From Streptomyces sp. NBC_01446 (GTDB lineage: Bacteria > Actinomycetota > Actinomycetes > Streptomycetales > Streptomycetaceae): 64,000 bases of DNA. Numbering within the stretch: the stretch's first letter is position 1; the number at the start of each line of letters is the position of its first letter. A model generated the notes under the pieces. That model made no database searches and was not told where the DNA came from. It saw nothing but the letters and a program-made list of their open reading frames with translations. This document shows positions 51,372-60,814 of the stretch, one piece after another. The stretch spans positions 4,545,501 to 4,609,500 of the forward strand of contig NZ_JAPEPO010000001.1 in NCBI RefSeq assembly GCF_026340095.1, given 5' to 3'. A program made the position numbers and the translations under genes.

Positions 51372-52202
51372 ATGCGGATCTCGACCACGATTTTCCTGAC
51401 CGACGAGACCATCACGCCCGTGCGGCTCGCACGTGAGCTGGAGCAACGCGGGTTCGCCGGGCTGTATCTGCCCGAGCACACACACATTCCGGTGGAGCGG
51501 GCGACGCCGTATCCGGCCGGGGGCGACCTGCCCGCCGAGTACGGCCGCACCCTCGACCCGTTCGTCGCGCTCGGGCAGGTCGCCGCCGTCACCGAGCGGC
51601 TCGGGCTCGGCACCGGCATCACGCTGATCGCCCAGCACGACCCCATCGACCTGGCGAAGCAGATCGCCACCCTCGACCACCTCTCCGGCGGCCGTTTCAC
51701 GCTCGGCCTCGGCTTCGGCTGGAACGTCGAGGAGGCCGCCGACCACGGCGTCGAATGGCGCACGCGGCGCGAGCTCGGCCGGGAGCGGATGGGGCTCATG
51801 CGGGCCCTGTGGGCGCAGGAACCGACCGCGTACGACGGTGAGTTCGGGGTGTCGGTGCGGGCCAGCCACGCCTACCCGAAGCCGGTGGGCGGCGCGCCCC
51901 GCACGCTGATCGGGGGAGCGGCGGGCCCGAAGCTGTTCGCGCACATCACGGAGTACGCCGACGGCTGGCTGCCCATCGGCGGGCGCGGCCTGACCGAGTC
52001 GATGCCCGTGCTGCGGGCCGGCTGGGAGGAGGCGGGCCGCGACCCGGCGGACCTGCACGTCGTCCCGTACGCGGTCCTGCCGAGCCCGGGCAAGCTCGCG
52101 CACTACGCGGAGCTCGGCATCGACGAGGTCGTCCTCCAACTGCCCCCGGCGGACGAGACATCGGTCCTCAAGATCCTCGACGAATACGGGCAGTACCTGT
52201 AG
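51372..52202 (+). CDS. LLM-class F420-dependent oxidoreductase
   Basis: A 276-residue luciferase-like protein of the F420 type: N-terminal ISTTIFLTDETITPVRLA, GLYLPEHTHIP, LDHLSGGRFTLGLGFGWNVEEAADHGVEWRTRRE, and the C-terminal IDEVVLQLPP. Hydride transfer with F420 is the expected chemistry (family knowledge). It has its own promoter region after the divergent PHP gene and lies 111 bp upstream of fbiC on the same strand, so the two may be functionally linked. No palindromic operator is seen. Confidence 0.87.
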   Translation: MRISTTIFLTDETITPVRLARELEQRGFAGLYLPEHTHIPVERATPYPAGGDLPAEYGRTLDPFVALGQVAAVTERLGLGTGITLIAQHDPIDLAKQIATLDHLSGGRFTLGLGFGWNVEEAADHGVEWRTRRELGRERMGLMRALWAQEPTAYDGEFGVSVRASHAYPKPVGGAPRTLIGGAAGPKLFAHITEYADGWLPIGGRGLTESMPVLRAGWEEAGRDPADLHVVPYAVLPSPGKLAHYAELGIDEVVLQLPPADETSVLKILDEYGQYL

Positions 52203-52313
52203 GCAGTCTCTTCAGGACGGGCGGCGGGCGCAGGTGAAACGTGTACGCCGCGTGATCCCGCGCACGTCAGCGCGGCGCAGACGTCGCCGGTGGGCGCTCG
52301 TATCCTCGGGAGC

Positions 52314-54911
52314 ATGACTGATCCGGAGGCTGTACGACCCACTGCCAACGCGATGCGCCGCGCGTTGAAGCGGTCCCGCGACGGCGTTGCCCTCGACACG
52401 GCCGAGGCGGCGGTCCTGCTCCAGGCCCGCGGCGACGACCTGCGGGACCTGACGGCATCCGCCGCGCGCGTGCGCGACGCGGGCCTGAAGGCCGCGGGCC
52501 GCCCGGGCGTCATCACATACTCGAAGAAGGTCTTCATCCCGCTGACCCGGCTGTGCCGGGACAAATGCCACTACTGCACGTTCGTGACCGTCCCCGGCAA
52601 GCTGCGCCGGGACGGCCACGGGATGTACCTGTCGCCGGACGAGGTCCTCGACATCGCCCGCCGCGGCGCCGAGATGGGCTGCAAGGAGGCGCTGTTCACG
52701 CTCGGCGACCGGCCCGAGGACCGCTGGCCCGAGGCCCGCGAGTGGCTGGACGCGCACGGGTACGACGACACGCTCGCCTATGTGCGCGCCATGGCGATCC
52801 GGGTTCTGGAGGAGACGGGACTGCTCCCGCACCTCAACCCCGGCGTCATGACATGGACCGATCTCCAGCGCCTCAAGCCGGTCGCGCCGTCCATGGGCAT
52901 GATGCTGGAGACGACGGCGACGCGCCTGTGGTCCGAGCCGGGCGGCCCGCACCACGGCTCGCCCGACAAGGAACCCGCCGTCCGGCTGCGGGTCCTGGAG
53001 GACGCGGGCCGGTCGAACGTCCCGTTCACCACCGGCGTCCTCATCGGCATCGGCGAGTCCTACGAGGAGCGCGCCGACTCCCTCTTCCAGCTGCGCCGCA
53101 TCCAGCGCAGCTACCACGGCATCCAGGAAGTCATCGTCCAGAACTTCCGGGCCAAGCCGGACACGGCGATGCGCGGCATGCCGGACGCCGAGCTGGAGGA
53201 GCTCGCCGCGTGCGTCGCGGTCGCCCGCCACATCCTCGGCCCCTCCGCCCGCATCCAGGCCCCGCCGAACCTGGTCGACGAGGAGTACGCGCTCCTGATC
53301 GGCGCCGGCATCGACGACTGGGGCGGAGTGTCGCCGCTGACCCCGGACCATGTGAACCCCGAGCGCCCCTGGCCGCACATCGACGAGCTCGCCGCGAAGA
53401 CGGGCGAGGCGGGCTTCGAGCTGCGCGAACGCCTGACGATCTACCCGGAGTTCATCGAGCGCGGCGAGCCGTGGCTCGACCCGCGTCTCCTGCCGCACGT
53501 ACGGGCCCTCGCCTGTGCCGACACCGGCCTCGCCGACGAGGACGCGCGCCCCGAGGGCCTGCCCTGGCAGGAGCCCGACGAGGGGTTCACGGCCACCGGC
53601 CGCACGGACCTGCACCGCACCATCGACACGACGGGCCGCACGTCCGACCGGCGTGACGACTTCGACGACGTGTACGGCGACTGGGAGGCGCTGCGCGAGC
53701 AGGCCGCGCCCGGCATGGTCCCGCAGCGCATCGACGGTGACGTGCGCGCCGCGCTCGCGACGGCGGCCGACGACCCGACGAAACTCACCGACGACGAGGC
53801 GCTCGCCCTGCTGCACGCGGACGGCCCGGCGCTCGACGCCCTCTGCCGCGTCGCGGACGACATCCGCAAGACGGTCAACGGCGACGACGTCACGTACATC
53901 GTCACGAGGAACATCAACTTCACGAACGTCTGCTACACCGGCTGCCGTTTCTGCGCCTTCGCGCAGCGCCGCACGGACGCGGACGCGTACACGCTCTCGC
54001 TCTCCCAGGTCGCCGACCGGGCCGAGCAGGCGTGGGACGTGGGCGCGGTCGAGGTGTGCATGCAGGGCGGCATCCACCCCGACCTGCCGGGCACGGCCTA
54101 CTTCGACATCGCGAAGGCGGTGAAGGAGCGCGTCCCCGGTATGCACGTGCACGCGTTCTCCCCGATGGAGGTGGTGAACGGCGCGACGCGCACGGGCATG
54201 TCGATCCGGGACTGGCTCACCGCGGCGAAGGAGGCCGGCCTCGACTCCATCCCCGGCACGGCGGCCGAGATCCTCGACGACGAGGTCCGCTGGGTCCTCA
54301 CCAAGGGCAAGCTCCCCACGGCGACGTGGATCGAGGTCATCACGACGGCCCACGAGCTGGGCATCCGCTCGTCGTCGACGATGATGTACGGGCATGTGGA
54401 CCAGCCCCGCCACTGGCTCGGCCACTTCCGCACGCTGGCCGGCATCCAGCAGGCCGCCCTGTCCAAGAACGTGGGCGGTTTCACGGAGTTCGTGACGCTC
54501 CCGTTCATCCACACCAACGCGCCGGTCTATCTGGCGGGCATCGCGCGTCCGGGCCCGACGACCCGCGACAACAGGGCCGTCACCGCCATGGCGCGCGTCC
54601 TCCTGCATCCCCACATCCCGAACATCCAGACGAGCTGGGTGAAGCTGGGCACGGAGGGCGCCGCGGAGATGCTGCGCTCGGGGGCGAACGACCTCGGCGG
54701 CACGCTGATGGAGGAGACCATCTCCCGTATGGCGGGCTCCAGTTACGGCTCGTACCGCTCCATCAAGGACCTCGTCACGCTCGCGGAGGAAGCGGGCCGC
54801 CCGGCGAAGCCGCGCACGACGCTGTACGGGGAGGTCCCGCCGGAGCGGCAGCACGCGGCGACGGCCTCGGACGGCCACCTGCCGGAACTGCTGCCGGTAC
54901 TGGGGGACTGA
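52314..54911 (+). CDS. fbiC: Bifunctional FO synthase (F420 biosynthesis)
   Basis: An 865-residue fusion of two radical-SAM enzymes. The CofG-like half has CxxxCxxC at Cys81, 85 and 88 (CRDKCHYC); the CofH-like half has it at Cys540, 544 and 547 (CYTGCRFC). It makes the deazaflavin chromophore FO from a ribityl-uracil derivative and tyrosine, using two S-adenosylmethionines (established for FbiC). Both clusters and full length are intact. ATG 52314 (MTDPEAVRPT) follows CTCGGGAG; the frame is open slightly upstream. It would supply the F420-dependent enzymes encoded at 19406, 39596 and 51372. A strong bidirectional terminator follows. Confidence 0.97.
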   Translation: MTDPEAVRPTANAMRRALKRSRDGVALDTAEAAVLLQARGDDLRDLTASAARVRDAGLKAAGRPGVITYSKKVFIPLTRLCRDKCHYCTFVTVPGKLRRDGHGMYLSPDEVLDIARRGAEMGCKEALFTLGDRPEDRWPEAREWLDAHGYDDTLAYVRAMAIRVLEETGLLPHLNPGVMTWTDLQRLKPVAPSMGMMLETTATRLWSEPGGPHHGSPDKEPAVRLRVLEDAGRSNVPFTTGVLIGIGESYEERADSLFQLRRIQRSYHGIQEVIVQNFRAKPDTAMRGMPDAELEELAACVAVARHILGPSARIQAPPNLVDEEYALLIGAGIDDWGGVSPLTPDHVNPERPWPHIDELAAKTGEAGFELRERLTIYPEFIERGEPWLDPRLLPHVRALACADTGLADEDARPEGLPWQEPDEGFTATGRTDLHRTIDTTGRTSDRRDDFDDVYGDWEALREQAAPGMVPQRIDGDVRAALATAADDPTKLTDDEALALLHADGPALDALCRVADDIRKTVNGDDVTYIVTRNINFTNVCYTGCRFCAFAQRRTDADAYTLSLSQVADRAEQAWDVGAVEVCMQGGIHPDLPGTAYFDIAKAVKERVPGMHVHAFSPMEVVNGATRTGMSIRDWLTAAKEAGLDSIPGTAAEILDDEVRWVLTKGKLPTATWIEVITTAHELGIRSSSTMMYGHVDQPRHWLGHFRTLAGIQQAALSKNVGGFTEFVTLPFIHTNAPVYLAGIARPGPTTRDNRAVTAMARVLLHPHIPNIQTSWVKLGTEGAAEMLRSGANDLGGTLMEETISRMAGSSYGSYRSIKDLVTLAEEAGRPAKPRTTLYGEVPPERQHAATASDGHLPELLPVLGD

Positions 54912-54927
54912 GCGGGATCACGCGCGA

Positions 54928-54961
54928 GGGGGTGGGTGAACCCATGGGCTCACCCACCCCC
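54928..54961. terminator. Bidirectional terminator after fbiC
   Basis: GGGGGTGGGTGA (54928-54939) pairs perfectly with TCACCCACCCCC (54950-54961) around the loop ACCCATGGGC. It separates the convergent fbiC and FG-GAP genes. Confidence 0.85.
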
Positions 54962-54966
54962 GTCCG

Positions 54967-56406
54967 TCAGTGTCCGATGAGGTCCTGCCCCAACTGGGCG
55001 TTCTTCTCGGGGACATGGACGGCGGCGGCGCCGAACGACGTGATGCCGCTCGTGGTGAGCCCGCCGGTGGCCCCGCGCAGCACCCAGGCGGCGCCGGAGT
55101 CGGCGTACGTGCCGTCCTCAAGGGGAGCGGTGGCCGTCAGGTCCGCCTTGCCGTCGCCGTTCAGGTCGGACAGGAGGACCTTCTGGCCGAAGCCGTCGCC
55201 CGTCTCCGAGGCGCCGGGCACCGCGGTCGTGGACTGGTTGAAGGCCTGCGAGCCGGTGCCGGACAGGCCGCCGCGGCCGCCCTTGAGCAGGACGACGCTG
55301 CCGGCGTCCTTGATGTTGCCGATGGCCTCGCCGGGCACGCCGACGGCGATGTCCGCGTAGCCGTCGCCGTTCACGTCACCGGCGGAGATGTCGGTGCCGA
55401 ACATGTCGCCGCTCTCGCCGACCCCGGGCACGCCGGCCGTGTCCTGCGTGATGGTCTTCGTGCGGGTCGTGGACGGCCCGTCCGCGGTCCCGTACATGAC
55501 GAGGAGGGTGCCCTTCTCGTACGGGATGTCCTCGTAGTTGTCGCCGATGTCGTGGACGACGAGGTCGCCGTACCCGTCACCGTCGACGTCGCCGACGGCA
55601 CCGCGGAACGACGACGTCAGCGACTTCGCGGTGTGGCTGACACCGGACTTGCCGCCCTTCCAGAACTTGCTGGCGTACGCCGACTCCTCGAAGCCGTGGC
55701 TCGTCACGATGTCGTCGGCGCCGTCCCCGGTCATGTCGCCGACGACGATGTCGGCGGGCCCGAAGGTCTGGCTGGTGGCGATGGAGTCCTGGCTCGCCGG
55801 CTTGCCGCTCGCGCGGTCGAAGGGGCCGTAGGAGATGGTCATCCCGGCGGCGTCGTCGTCCGGGTCGTCGCTGCGCGGGTAGTCGTCGGTGACGAGGTCG
55901 CGGTGCCCGTCGCCGTTGAAGTCGCCGACGGCGAACATCCCGGTCGACGTGGGCAGCGCGACACTGCCCTGCCCGCTCAGCCCGGCTGCCGAACCCCACA
56001 GCACGACGCTCGGCGCGCCGCCGAGCCCGGCGACGACGAGGTCGGTGTACGAGTCCCCGTCGAGGTCTCCGCTGGTGACGCGCTCCCCGAAGTAGCCGCC
56101 CTCCTCGGCGGCCCCGGGTATCCCGGTGGTGGAGCGGGTGAAGACCTTGGCGTGCGCGATGTCCGGCCCGTTCTTCCCGCCGTAGACCACGGAGACGGCC
56201 CCGGCGTTCTCCTTGCCGGACACGGTCGCGCCCGGCGCCCCGAGCACGAGGTCCTGGTACCCGTCGTGATTGAAGTCGGTGGCGGGGACGCGAGGCGGAA
56301 CGGGTGTGGCAGCGGCGGCGGTACCGGCGGCGGATACGAGGCCGAGCGGCACGGCGAGCGCGGTGACGGCGAGGGCTGTGACGAGTGTGCGGCGCACTGT
56401 TCCCAT
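54967..56406 (-). CDS. Secreted FG-GAP (integrin-like beta-propeller) repeat protein
   Basis: A 479-residue exported protein. A signal peptide (VRRTLVTALAVTALAVPLGLVSAAGTAAAA) leads to about seven FG-GAP repeats of about 60 residues with calcium-binding DxNxDGxxD loops (for example DFNHDGYQDLVLGAP, DLDGDSYTDLVVAG, DVDGDGYGDLVVHD, DVNGDGYADIAVGVPG, DLNGDGKADLT). It probably forms a calcium-stabilised propeller on the cell surface or outside it (family knowledge); the ligand is unknown. It is monocistronic, ending at a bidirectional terminator shared with fbiC. Confidence 0.9.
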   Translation of the reverse strand: MGTVRRTLVTALAVTALAVPLGLVSAAGTAAAATPVPPRVPATDFNHDGYQDLVLGAPGATVSGKENAGAVSVVYGGKNGPDIAHAKVFTRSTTGIPGAAEEGGYFGERVTSGDLDGDSYTDLVVAGLGGAPSVVLWGSAAGLSGQGSVALPTSTGMFAVGDFNGDGHRDLVTDDYPRSDDPDDDAAGMTISYGPFDRASGKPASQDSIATSQTFGPADIVVGDMTGDGADDIVTSHGFEESAYASKFWKGGKSGVSHTAKSLTSSFRGAVGDVDGDGYGDLVVHDIGDNYEDIPYEKGTLLVMYGTADGPSTTRTKTITQDTAGVPGVGESGDMFGTDISAGDVNGDGYADIAVGVPGEAIGNIKDAGSVVLLKGGRGGLSGTGSQAFNQSTTAVPGASETGDGFGQKVLLSDLNGDGKADLTATAPLEDGTYADSGAAWVLRGATGGLTTSGITSFGAAAVHVPEKNAQLGQDLIGH

Positions 56407-56524
56407 CCTTCTTGGTGTCCTGTGGGGGTGTTCTTGGTTACGTGAAGAAAGACGGGCCGCCGAAGGAAAACGTTGTACGCGCCCCGGAGTACGTACGTCC
56501 CAAGCCTGTAACAGGGCATGCGGA

Positions 56525-56560
56525 GGCCCTCGTTCGGGATGTGTGTCCCGAACGAGGGCC
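56525..56560. terminator. 15-bp hairpin downstream of the phosphatase gene
   Basis: GGCCCTCGTTCGGGA (56525-56539) and TCCCGAACGAGGGCC (56546-56560) pair perfectly over a TGTGTG loop, 20 bp past the stop of the minus-strand phosphatase gene and upstream of the FG-GAP gene promoter. Confidence 0.88.
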
Positions 56561-56580
56561 TGAACGCGGAGGGGACTCCG

Positions 56581-57660
56581 TCAGCCGACCAGCAGGTCCT
56601 CGCGCAGGTCGCGTACGTCGCGGTGGCTGAGGCCGAGGGCCTTGTCCAGGTAGCGGTCGAACGTGCCGTATCGGCTCGTCACCTCCTGGAAGCCCGAGTT
56701 CAGGTACTCGGGGCGGACGTCCAGCATCGGCTTGTACACGGCGGCCTGCGCGGGCGGCATCGCGGCGAGCGTCGCCGCGTTCTCCTTCGCGCGGTACGTG
56801 TTGCTGGCCAGGTAGTCGTCCATCACCGTGTCGCGCGGCACGCCGAGCGCGGTCAGGAGCGTGGCGTTCGCCCAGCCCGTGCGGTCCTTGCCGGCCGTGC
56901 AGTGGAACAGCGCGTTCGCGCCGTCGGCGTCCGCGATGCCGTGGAGGACCGTGGTGTAGGCCTGCTGCGCGGTCGGGGCGGAGACCATGGTCTTCTCCGC
57001 GTCCACCATCAGCTGGGCGGAGGCCTCCGGCGACGCGGGCAGGGCGGACAGGCCCCCGAGGTCGCCGAGCACGTCCGCGACGACGTAGCGGGAGCCGGCG
57101 GGGACGCGGTCGGGCGCGGAGGTGCGCTCCTGCTGCGTACGCAGGTCGTAGTCCACGGAGATGCCGAGGCGCTTCAGCTTCGCCAGGTCGCTGTCCGTGA
57201 GCTTGTCCAGGGACGCGGTGCGGTAGATCTCGCCCATCCGCACCCAGTGCCCGTCGGTGGTGCGGTAGCCGCCCGCGTCACGGAAGTTGACCGCGCCGTC
57301 GAGGCGTATCTCGCGGTCGGCGAGATGCAGGCCCTGGCCCCGGTCGGGGACCAGGTCGAACCACTGGCGGTCGGCGGCGGGCAGGCCGCGCACGGTGACC
57401 TTGCCGGACGAGCCGCCGGAGGCGACGATGCGGCCGCCCGCGCGGACCGCCACGTGCCGGACACGGGGTGCCTTCCACTCGACCGTGTAGGAGGAGCCGT
57501 CCTCGGACGCCGTCACGGTCGCCGCCGTGAACGGGATGCGGTGCTGCGAGCTGTGCCCGTGAGAGGCGGGGCGCGCGGCGGCGACGGGTGCGGAGAGGCC
57601 CACGAGGAGCGCGGCGGCCAGGGCGTACGAGGAGGCCCTGACACGAGTCATCTGCGTCAT
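56581..57660 (-). CDS. Secreted tyrosine-protein phosphatase (LipA/Ptp-type)
   Basis: A 359-residue exported phosphatase. A signal peptide (residues 1-28, AAALLVGLSAPVAAA) is followed by a beta-sandwich region (45-110) and a dual-specificity-type catalytic domain (120-345) with the signature HCTAGKDRTG at 253-262 (nucleophile Cys254, Arg260) and an upstream NFRDAGGY motif at 125-132. The KDR variant is typical of bacterial tyrosine/phosphoinositide phosphatases (family knowledge). ATG 57660 is chosen; the longer frame to 58218 runs antisense to the next gene. Target unknown. A strong terminator follows. Confidence 0.9.
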   Translation of the reverse strand: MTQMTRVRASSYALAAALLVGLSAPVAAARPASHGHSSQHRIPFTAATVTASEDGSSYTVEWKAPRVRHVAVRAGGRIVASGGSSGKVTVRGLPAADRQWFDLVPDRGQGLHLADREIRLDGAVNFRDAGGYRTTDGHWVRMGEIYRTASLDKLTDSDLAKLKRLGISVDYDLRTQQERTSAPDRVPAGSRYVVADVLGDLGGLSALPASPEASAQLMVDAEKTMVSAPTAQQAYTTVLHGIADADGANALFHCTAGKDRTGWANATLLTALGVPRDTVMDDYLASNTYRAKENAATLAAMPPAQAAVYKPMLDVRPEYLNSGFQEVTSRYGTFDRYLDKALGLSHRDVRDLREDLLVG

Positions 57661-57922
57661 GACGCGGATGTTCCGGGTGTCCGGCGATGCGTGAGCCAAC
57701 GCACGGTGAACGTCGCACATCCGACGGACGTGAGCGGCGGCGCACCGCAGGTCCCCGGGCCGCGTCCCGGGACATCGTCCGGTTTGCGGAAGAAAAGCGG
57801 GTGAATTGGCCTCAAGGGCGACTTCGCCTGTGCCGCTTCGGCTCTCAACCGCGTACGCCCCGTCGATTACAGTGCTGCGCAGTCGTCGCACGCGTAACGA
57901 GACCCGGAGGGGAGAGCTCCCC

Positions 57923-59062
57923 GTGGCAGCCCCACTGACCCCCAAGCAGGGGGGACCCTCATCGGCCGTATGGGGCCGCGCCGAGCAGCAGGATTTCCGC
58001 AGCCGGGTCCGTGGCACGCTCATCGGGGCCGCGCTCGGCGACGCCCTCGGGGCGCCGCTCGCCGAGCTCTCCCTGGAGGAGGTCAGGGCCGCGCACGGTC
58101 CCCAGGGACTGACGGACCTCGCTCCCGCGTACGGGCGCCGAGGCGCCGTCACCGCCGCGACCCAGCAGGCGCTCTTCACGGTGGACGGCCTGATAAGGGC
58201 GCAGGTGCGGCGCGACACGGGCGCCTGGCATCCCCCGACCGACGTGCACCGCGCCTATCTCCGCTGGGCGGCGACCCAGCGTGACTGGGGCCCGGACGAG
58301 CGGCGCAAGGAGGACGGCTGGCTGGCCCGCGAGGAGTGGCTGTACTCGCGCCGCGGCCCGTCCCGCGACTGCCTCCTCGGACTCGGCAACGACGTCATGG
58401 GGACCCTGGACAAGCCGAAGAACGTGGCCGCCGCCGGGTCCGCGGCGGCGGCCCGCTCGGCCCCGTTCGGGCTGCTCGTCGGCTGGGAGCCGCAGCTCGT
58501 CTTCCAGCTCGCCGCCGAGTGCGCGGTCCAGACGCACGGCGCCCCCGCGGCCTACCTCTGCGCGGGTGCGTACGCGGTCGTGGTGCACGGACTCGCGCGC
58601 GGCGAGAGCCTCGACGGCGCCGTGCAGCGCGCCCTCGTCCTGCTGGCCGCGCGCCCGGGGCACCAGCCGGTCACGGACGCGCTCAAGCACGCGCTCGGCG
58701 CGGTCCGCCAGGGCATGCCGTCGGCCGCCCGTGTCGACGAACTCGTGGGTGACGGGCTCGCGGAGGGCGTGCTCGCCGTGGCGGTGTACTGCGCCCTCGT
58801 GGGCGAGGACATACGGCACGGACTGTGTCTCGCGGTGAACCACGGCGGCCCGTCCGAGGCGACCGGGGCGCTGTGCGGGGGCCTGCTCGGCGCGCTGCAC
58901 GGGGAGACCGCGCTGCCGCCGGGCTGGGTGACCGAGCTGGAGGGCCGCCCCACGGTCCTGGAGCTCGCCGACGACTTCGCGATGGAGATGACGCAGGGGC
59001 CCGCCCTGCACAGCCCCGCGGCCTCGTCGCCGGGGTGGCTGGCCCGCTATCCGCGGGCGTGA
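57923..59062 (+). CDS. ADP-ribosylglycohydrolase-fold protein (degenerate active site)
   Basis: A 379-residue protein of the ADP-ribosylglycohydrolase family. The N-terminal GTLIGAALGDALGAPLAE motif is intact, but the late metal motif, normally GGDTDTNAA, reads NHGGPSEATGALCGG, so the Mg-binding aspartates are missing there. It may bind ADP-ribose without hydrolysing it, or act on another ligand (inference). GTG 57923 is chosen because GGAGGGGAG lies 9 nt upstream; a longer frame from 57806 has no ribosome site. It diverges from the phosphatase gene over a 262-bp intergenic region without other features. Confidence 0.83.
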   Translation: MAAPLTPKQGGPSSAVWGRAEQQDFRSRVRGTLIGAALGDALGAPLAELSLEEVRAAHGPQGLTDLAPAYGRRGAVTAATQQALFTVDGLIRAQVRRDTGAWHPPTDVHRAYLRWAATQRDWGPDERRKEDGWLAREEWLYSRRGPSRDCLLGLGNDVMGTLDKPKNVAAAGSAAAARSAPFGLLVGWEPQLVFQLAAECAVQTHGAPAAYLCAGAYAVVVHGLARGESLDGAVQRALVLLAARPGHQPVTDALKHALGAVRQGMPSAARVDELVGDGLAEGVLAVAVYCALVGEDIRHGLCLAVNHGGPSEATGALCGGLLGALHGETALPPGWVTELEGRPTVLELADDFAMEMTQGPALHSPAASSPGWLARYPRA

Positions 59063-59121
59063 ACGCCGAAGCGCCGGACAGGCTGTGATCAGCCCGCCCG
59101 GCGCCCGGTGAGGAACAAGCG

Positions 59122-60708
59122 CTACGAGAGCCGGCCGGGCGGCTGCGAGCCGACCGCCCCGTCCTGCGGCTCCGCCGGCGCGGGAACCGCCGCCGCTCCG
59201 GTGGACCCGTCGTCGTCCGTGTTGATGCGCTCGATGAGCGCGTCCCGCTCCGGGGTGTCCTCCGGCTTGAGGTAGCCGATGAGGATGTAGAGCACGAGCG
59301 AGACGGCCAGCGGGATCGACACCTGGTACTCGAGCGGCACCCCGCCCTCGACGTTCCAGCTGATCGGGTAGTTGACCAGCCAGAAGGCGAGCAGACCCGC
59401 GGCCCAGCTGGTGAGCGCCGCCGTGGGGCCGGACTTGCGGAAGGTGCGCAGCAGACCCAGCATCATCGGGATCGCGATCGGGCCCATCAGGCCCGCGACC
59501 CACTTGATGACGACGGTGATGATGTCCTTGAACGTGGGCGAGTTGACCTGGGTGGCCACCGCCATGGACAGACCGAGGAAGACCACCGTGGTGAGGCGGG
59601 CGGCGAGCAGCCCCTTGTTCCCGACCCACTGCTCCTTCGCCTTCTTCGAGACCGCGGGCGCCACGTCACGGGTGAAGACGGCGGCGATGGCGTTCGCGTC
59701 GGAGGAGCACATGGCCATCGTGTGCGAGAAGAAGCCGACGATGACCAGGCCCAACAGACCGTGCGGCAGGAGCTGTTCGGTCATCAGGCCGTACGAGTCC
59801 GAACCGTCCGGCTTCTGCGCGTGCACCAGGAGCGGCGACACCCACATGGGGAAGAAGAGGACGACGGGCCAGACCAGCCAGAGGATCGCCGAGAGGCGGG
59901 CCGAGCGCGTGGCCTCGCGGGCGGAGCCGGTGGCCATGTAGCGCTGGGCCTGGTTGAGCATGCCGCCGTTGTACTCGAAGAGCTTGATGAAGAGGAACGC
60001 CAGCAGGAACACAGTGCCGTACGGGCCGACGAGCGGCTTGCCGTGACCCGCGAGCTCGGGCTCGTCCCAGACGCCGAAGATGCCGCCGAACGGGCCGAGC
60101 TTGGAGACGACGGCGACGAACATGGCGACACCGGCGATGAGCTGGATGATGAACTGCCCCAGCTCGGTGAGCGCGTCGGCCCACAGTCCGCCGATGGTGC
60201 AGTAGATCGCCGTGATGACGCCGGTGATCAGGATGCCCTGATTGATGGAGATGCCGGTGAAGACGGACAACAGGGTGGCGATGGCGGCCCACTTGGCGGC
60301 CACGTCCACGATCTTCAGGAGCATGCCGGACCAGGCGAGCGCCTGCTGGGTGCCCAGGTTGTAACGGTTCTTGAGGTATTCGAGCGGCGACGCCACGTGC
60401 AGCCGTGACCGCAGCCGGTTGACACGCGGCGCGAACAGCTTCGCGCCGATGGCGATGCCGAGCGCGATCGGGAACGACCACGTGACGAAGGACGTCACGC
60501 CGTAGGTGTACGCGATGCCGGCGTATCCGGTGAACATGACGGCGCTGTAGCCGGACATGTGGTGCGAGATGCCGGACAGCCACCAGGGCATCTTGCCGCC
60601 GGCGGTGAAGAAGTCGGAGACGTTGTCCACGCGTTTGTGGGACCAGACGCCGATCGCGATCATCACGCCGAAGTAGCCGATGAGCACGGCCCAGTCGAGA
60701 CTGTTCAT
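59122..60708 (-). CDS. Sodium:solute symporter (SSS family)
   Basis: A 528-residue membrane transporter with about 13 hydrophobic helices. The N-terminal LDWAVLIGYFGVMIAIGVWSHKRV and SDFFTAGGKMPWWLSGISHHMSGYSAVMFTGYAGIAYTYG are diagnostic of SSS symporters of the sugar/carboxylate group; YMATGSAREATRSARLSAILWLVWPVVLF is the conserved central loop. It uses the sodium gradient to import a sugar, carboxylate or similar solute (family knowledge). A GGAGGGGG site precedes ATG 60708, and two copies of a TGAAC-type inverted repeat lie upstream. The 3' neighbour converges after 59 bp. Confidence 0.9.
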   Translation of the reverse strand: MNSLDWAVLIGYFGVMIAIGVWSHKRVDNVSDFFTAGGKMPWWLSGISHHMSGYSAVMFTGYAGIAYTYGVTSFVTWSFPIALGIAIGAKLFAPRVNRLRSRLHVASPLEYLKNRYNLGTQQALAWSGMLLKIVDVAAKWAAIATLLSVFTGISINQGILITGVITAIYCTIGGLWADALTELGQFIIQLIAGVAMFVAVVSKLGPFGGIFGVWDEPELAGHGKPLVGPYGTVFLLAFLFIKLFEYNGGMLNQAQRYMATGSAREATRSARLSAILWLVWPVVLFFPMWVSPLLVHAQKPDGSDSYGLMTEQLLPHGLLGLVIVGFFSHTMAMCSSDANAIAAVFTRDVAPAVSKKAKEQWVGNKGLLAARLTTVVFLGLSMAVATQVNSPTFKDIITVVIKWVAGLMGPIAIPMMLGLLRTFRKSGPTAALTSWAAGLLAFWLVNYPISWNVEGGVPLEYQVSIPLAVSLVLYILIGYLKPEDTPERDALIERINTDDDGSTGAAAVPAPAEPQDGAVGSQPPGRLS

Positions 60709-60732
60709 TGAGCCCCCTCCAGGGGTCTGGTC

Positions 60733-60754
60733 CTACTTATGAACGCCGTTCATG
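60733..60754. promoter_or_regulatory. Proximal operator of the symporter gene
   Basis: Perfect inverted repeat ATGAACG-C-CGTTCAT (60739-60753) preceded by CTACTT, 31 bp upstream of the symporter start. A related copy lies 82 bp further upstream. It differs from the CTGACG palindrome, so another repressor is implied. Confidence 0.65.
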
Positions 60755-60814
60755 GTGTGGGGAGCCGAAGGGCCAGGACAACGCACCGGATGGTCAAGGG
60801 ACAGTAAAATCGTT

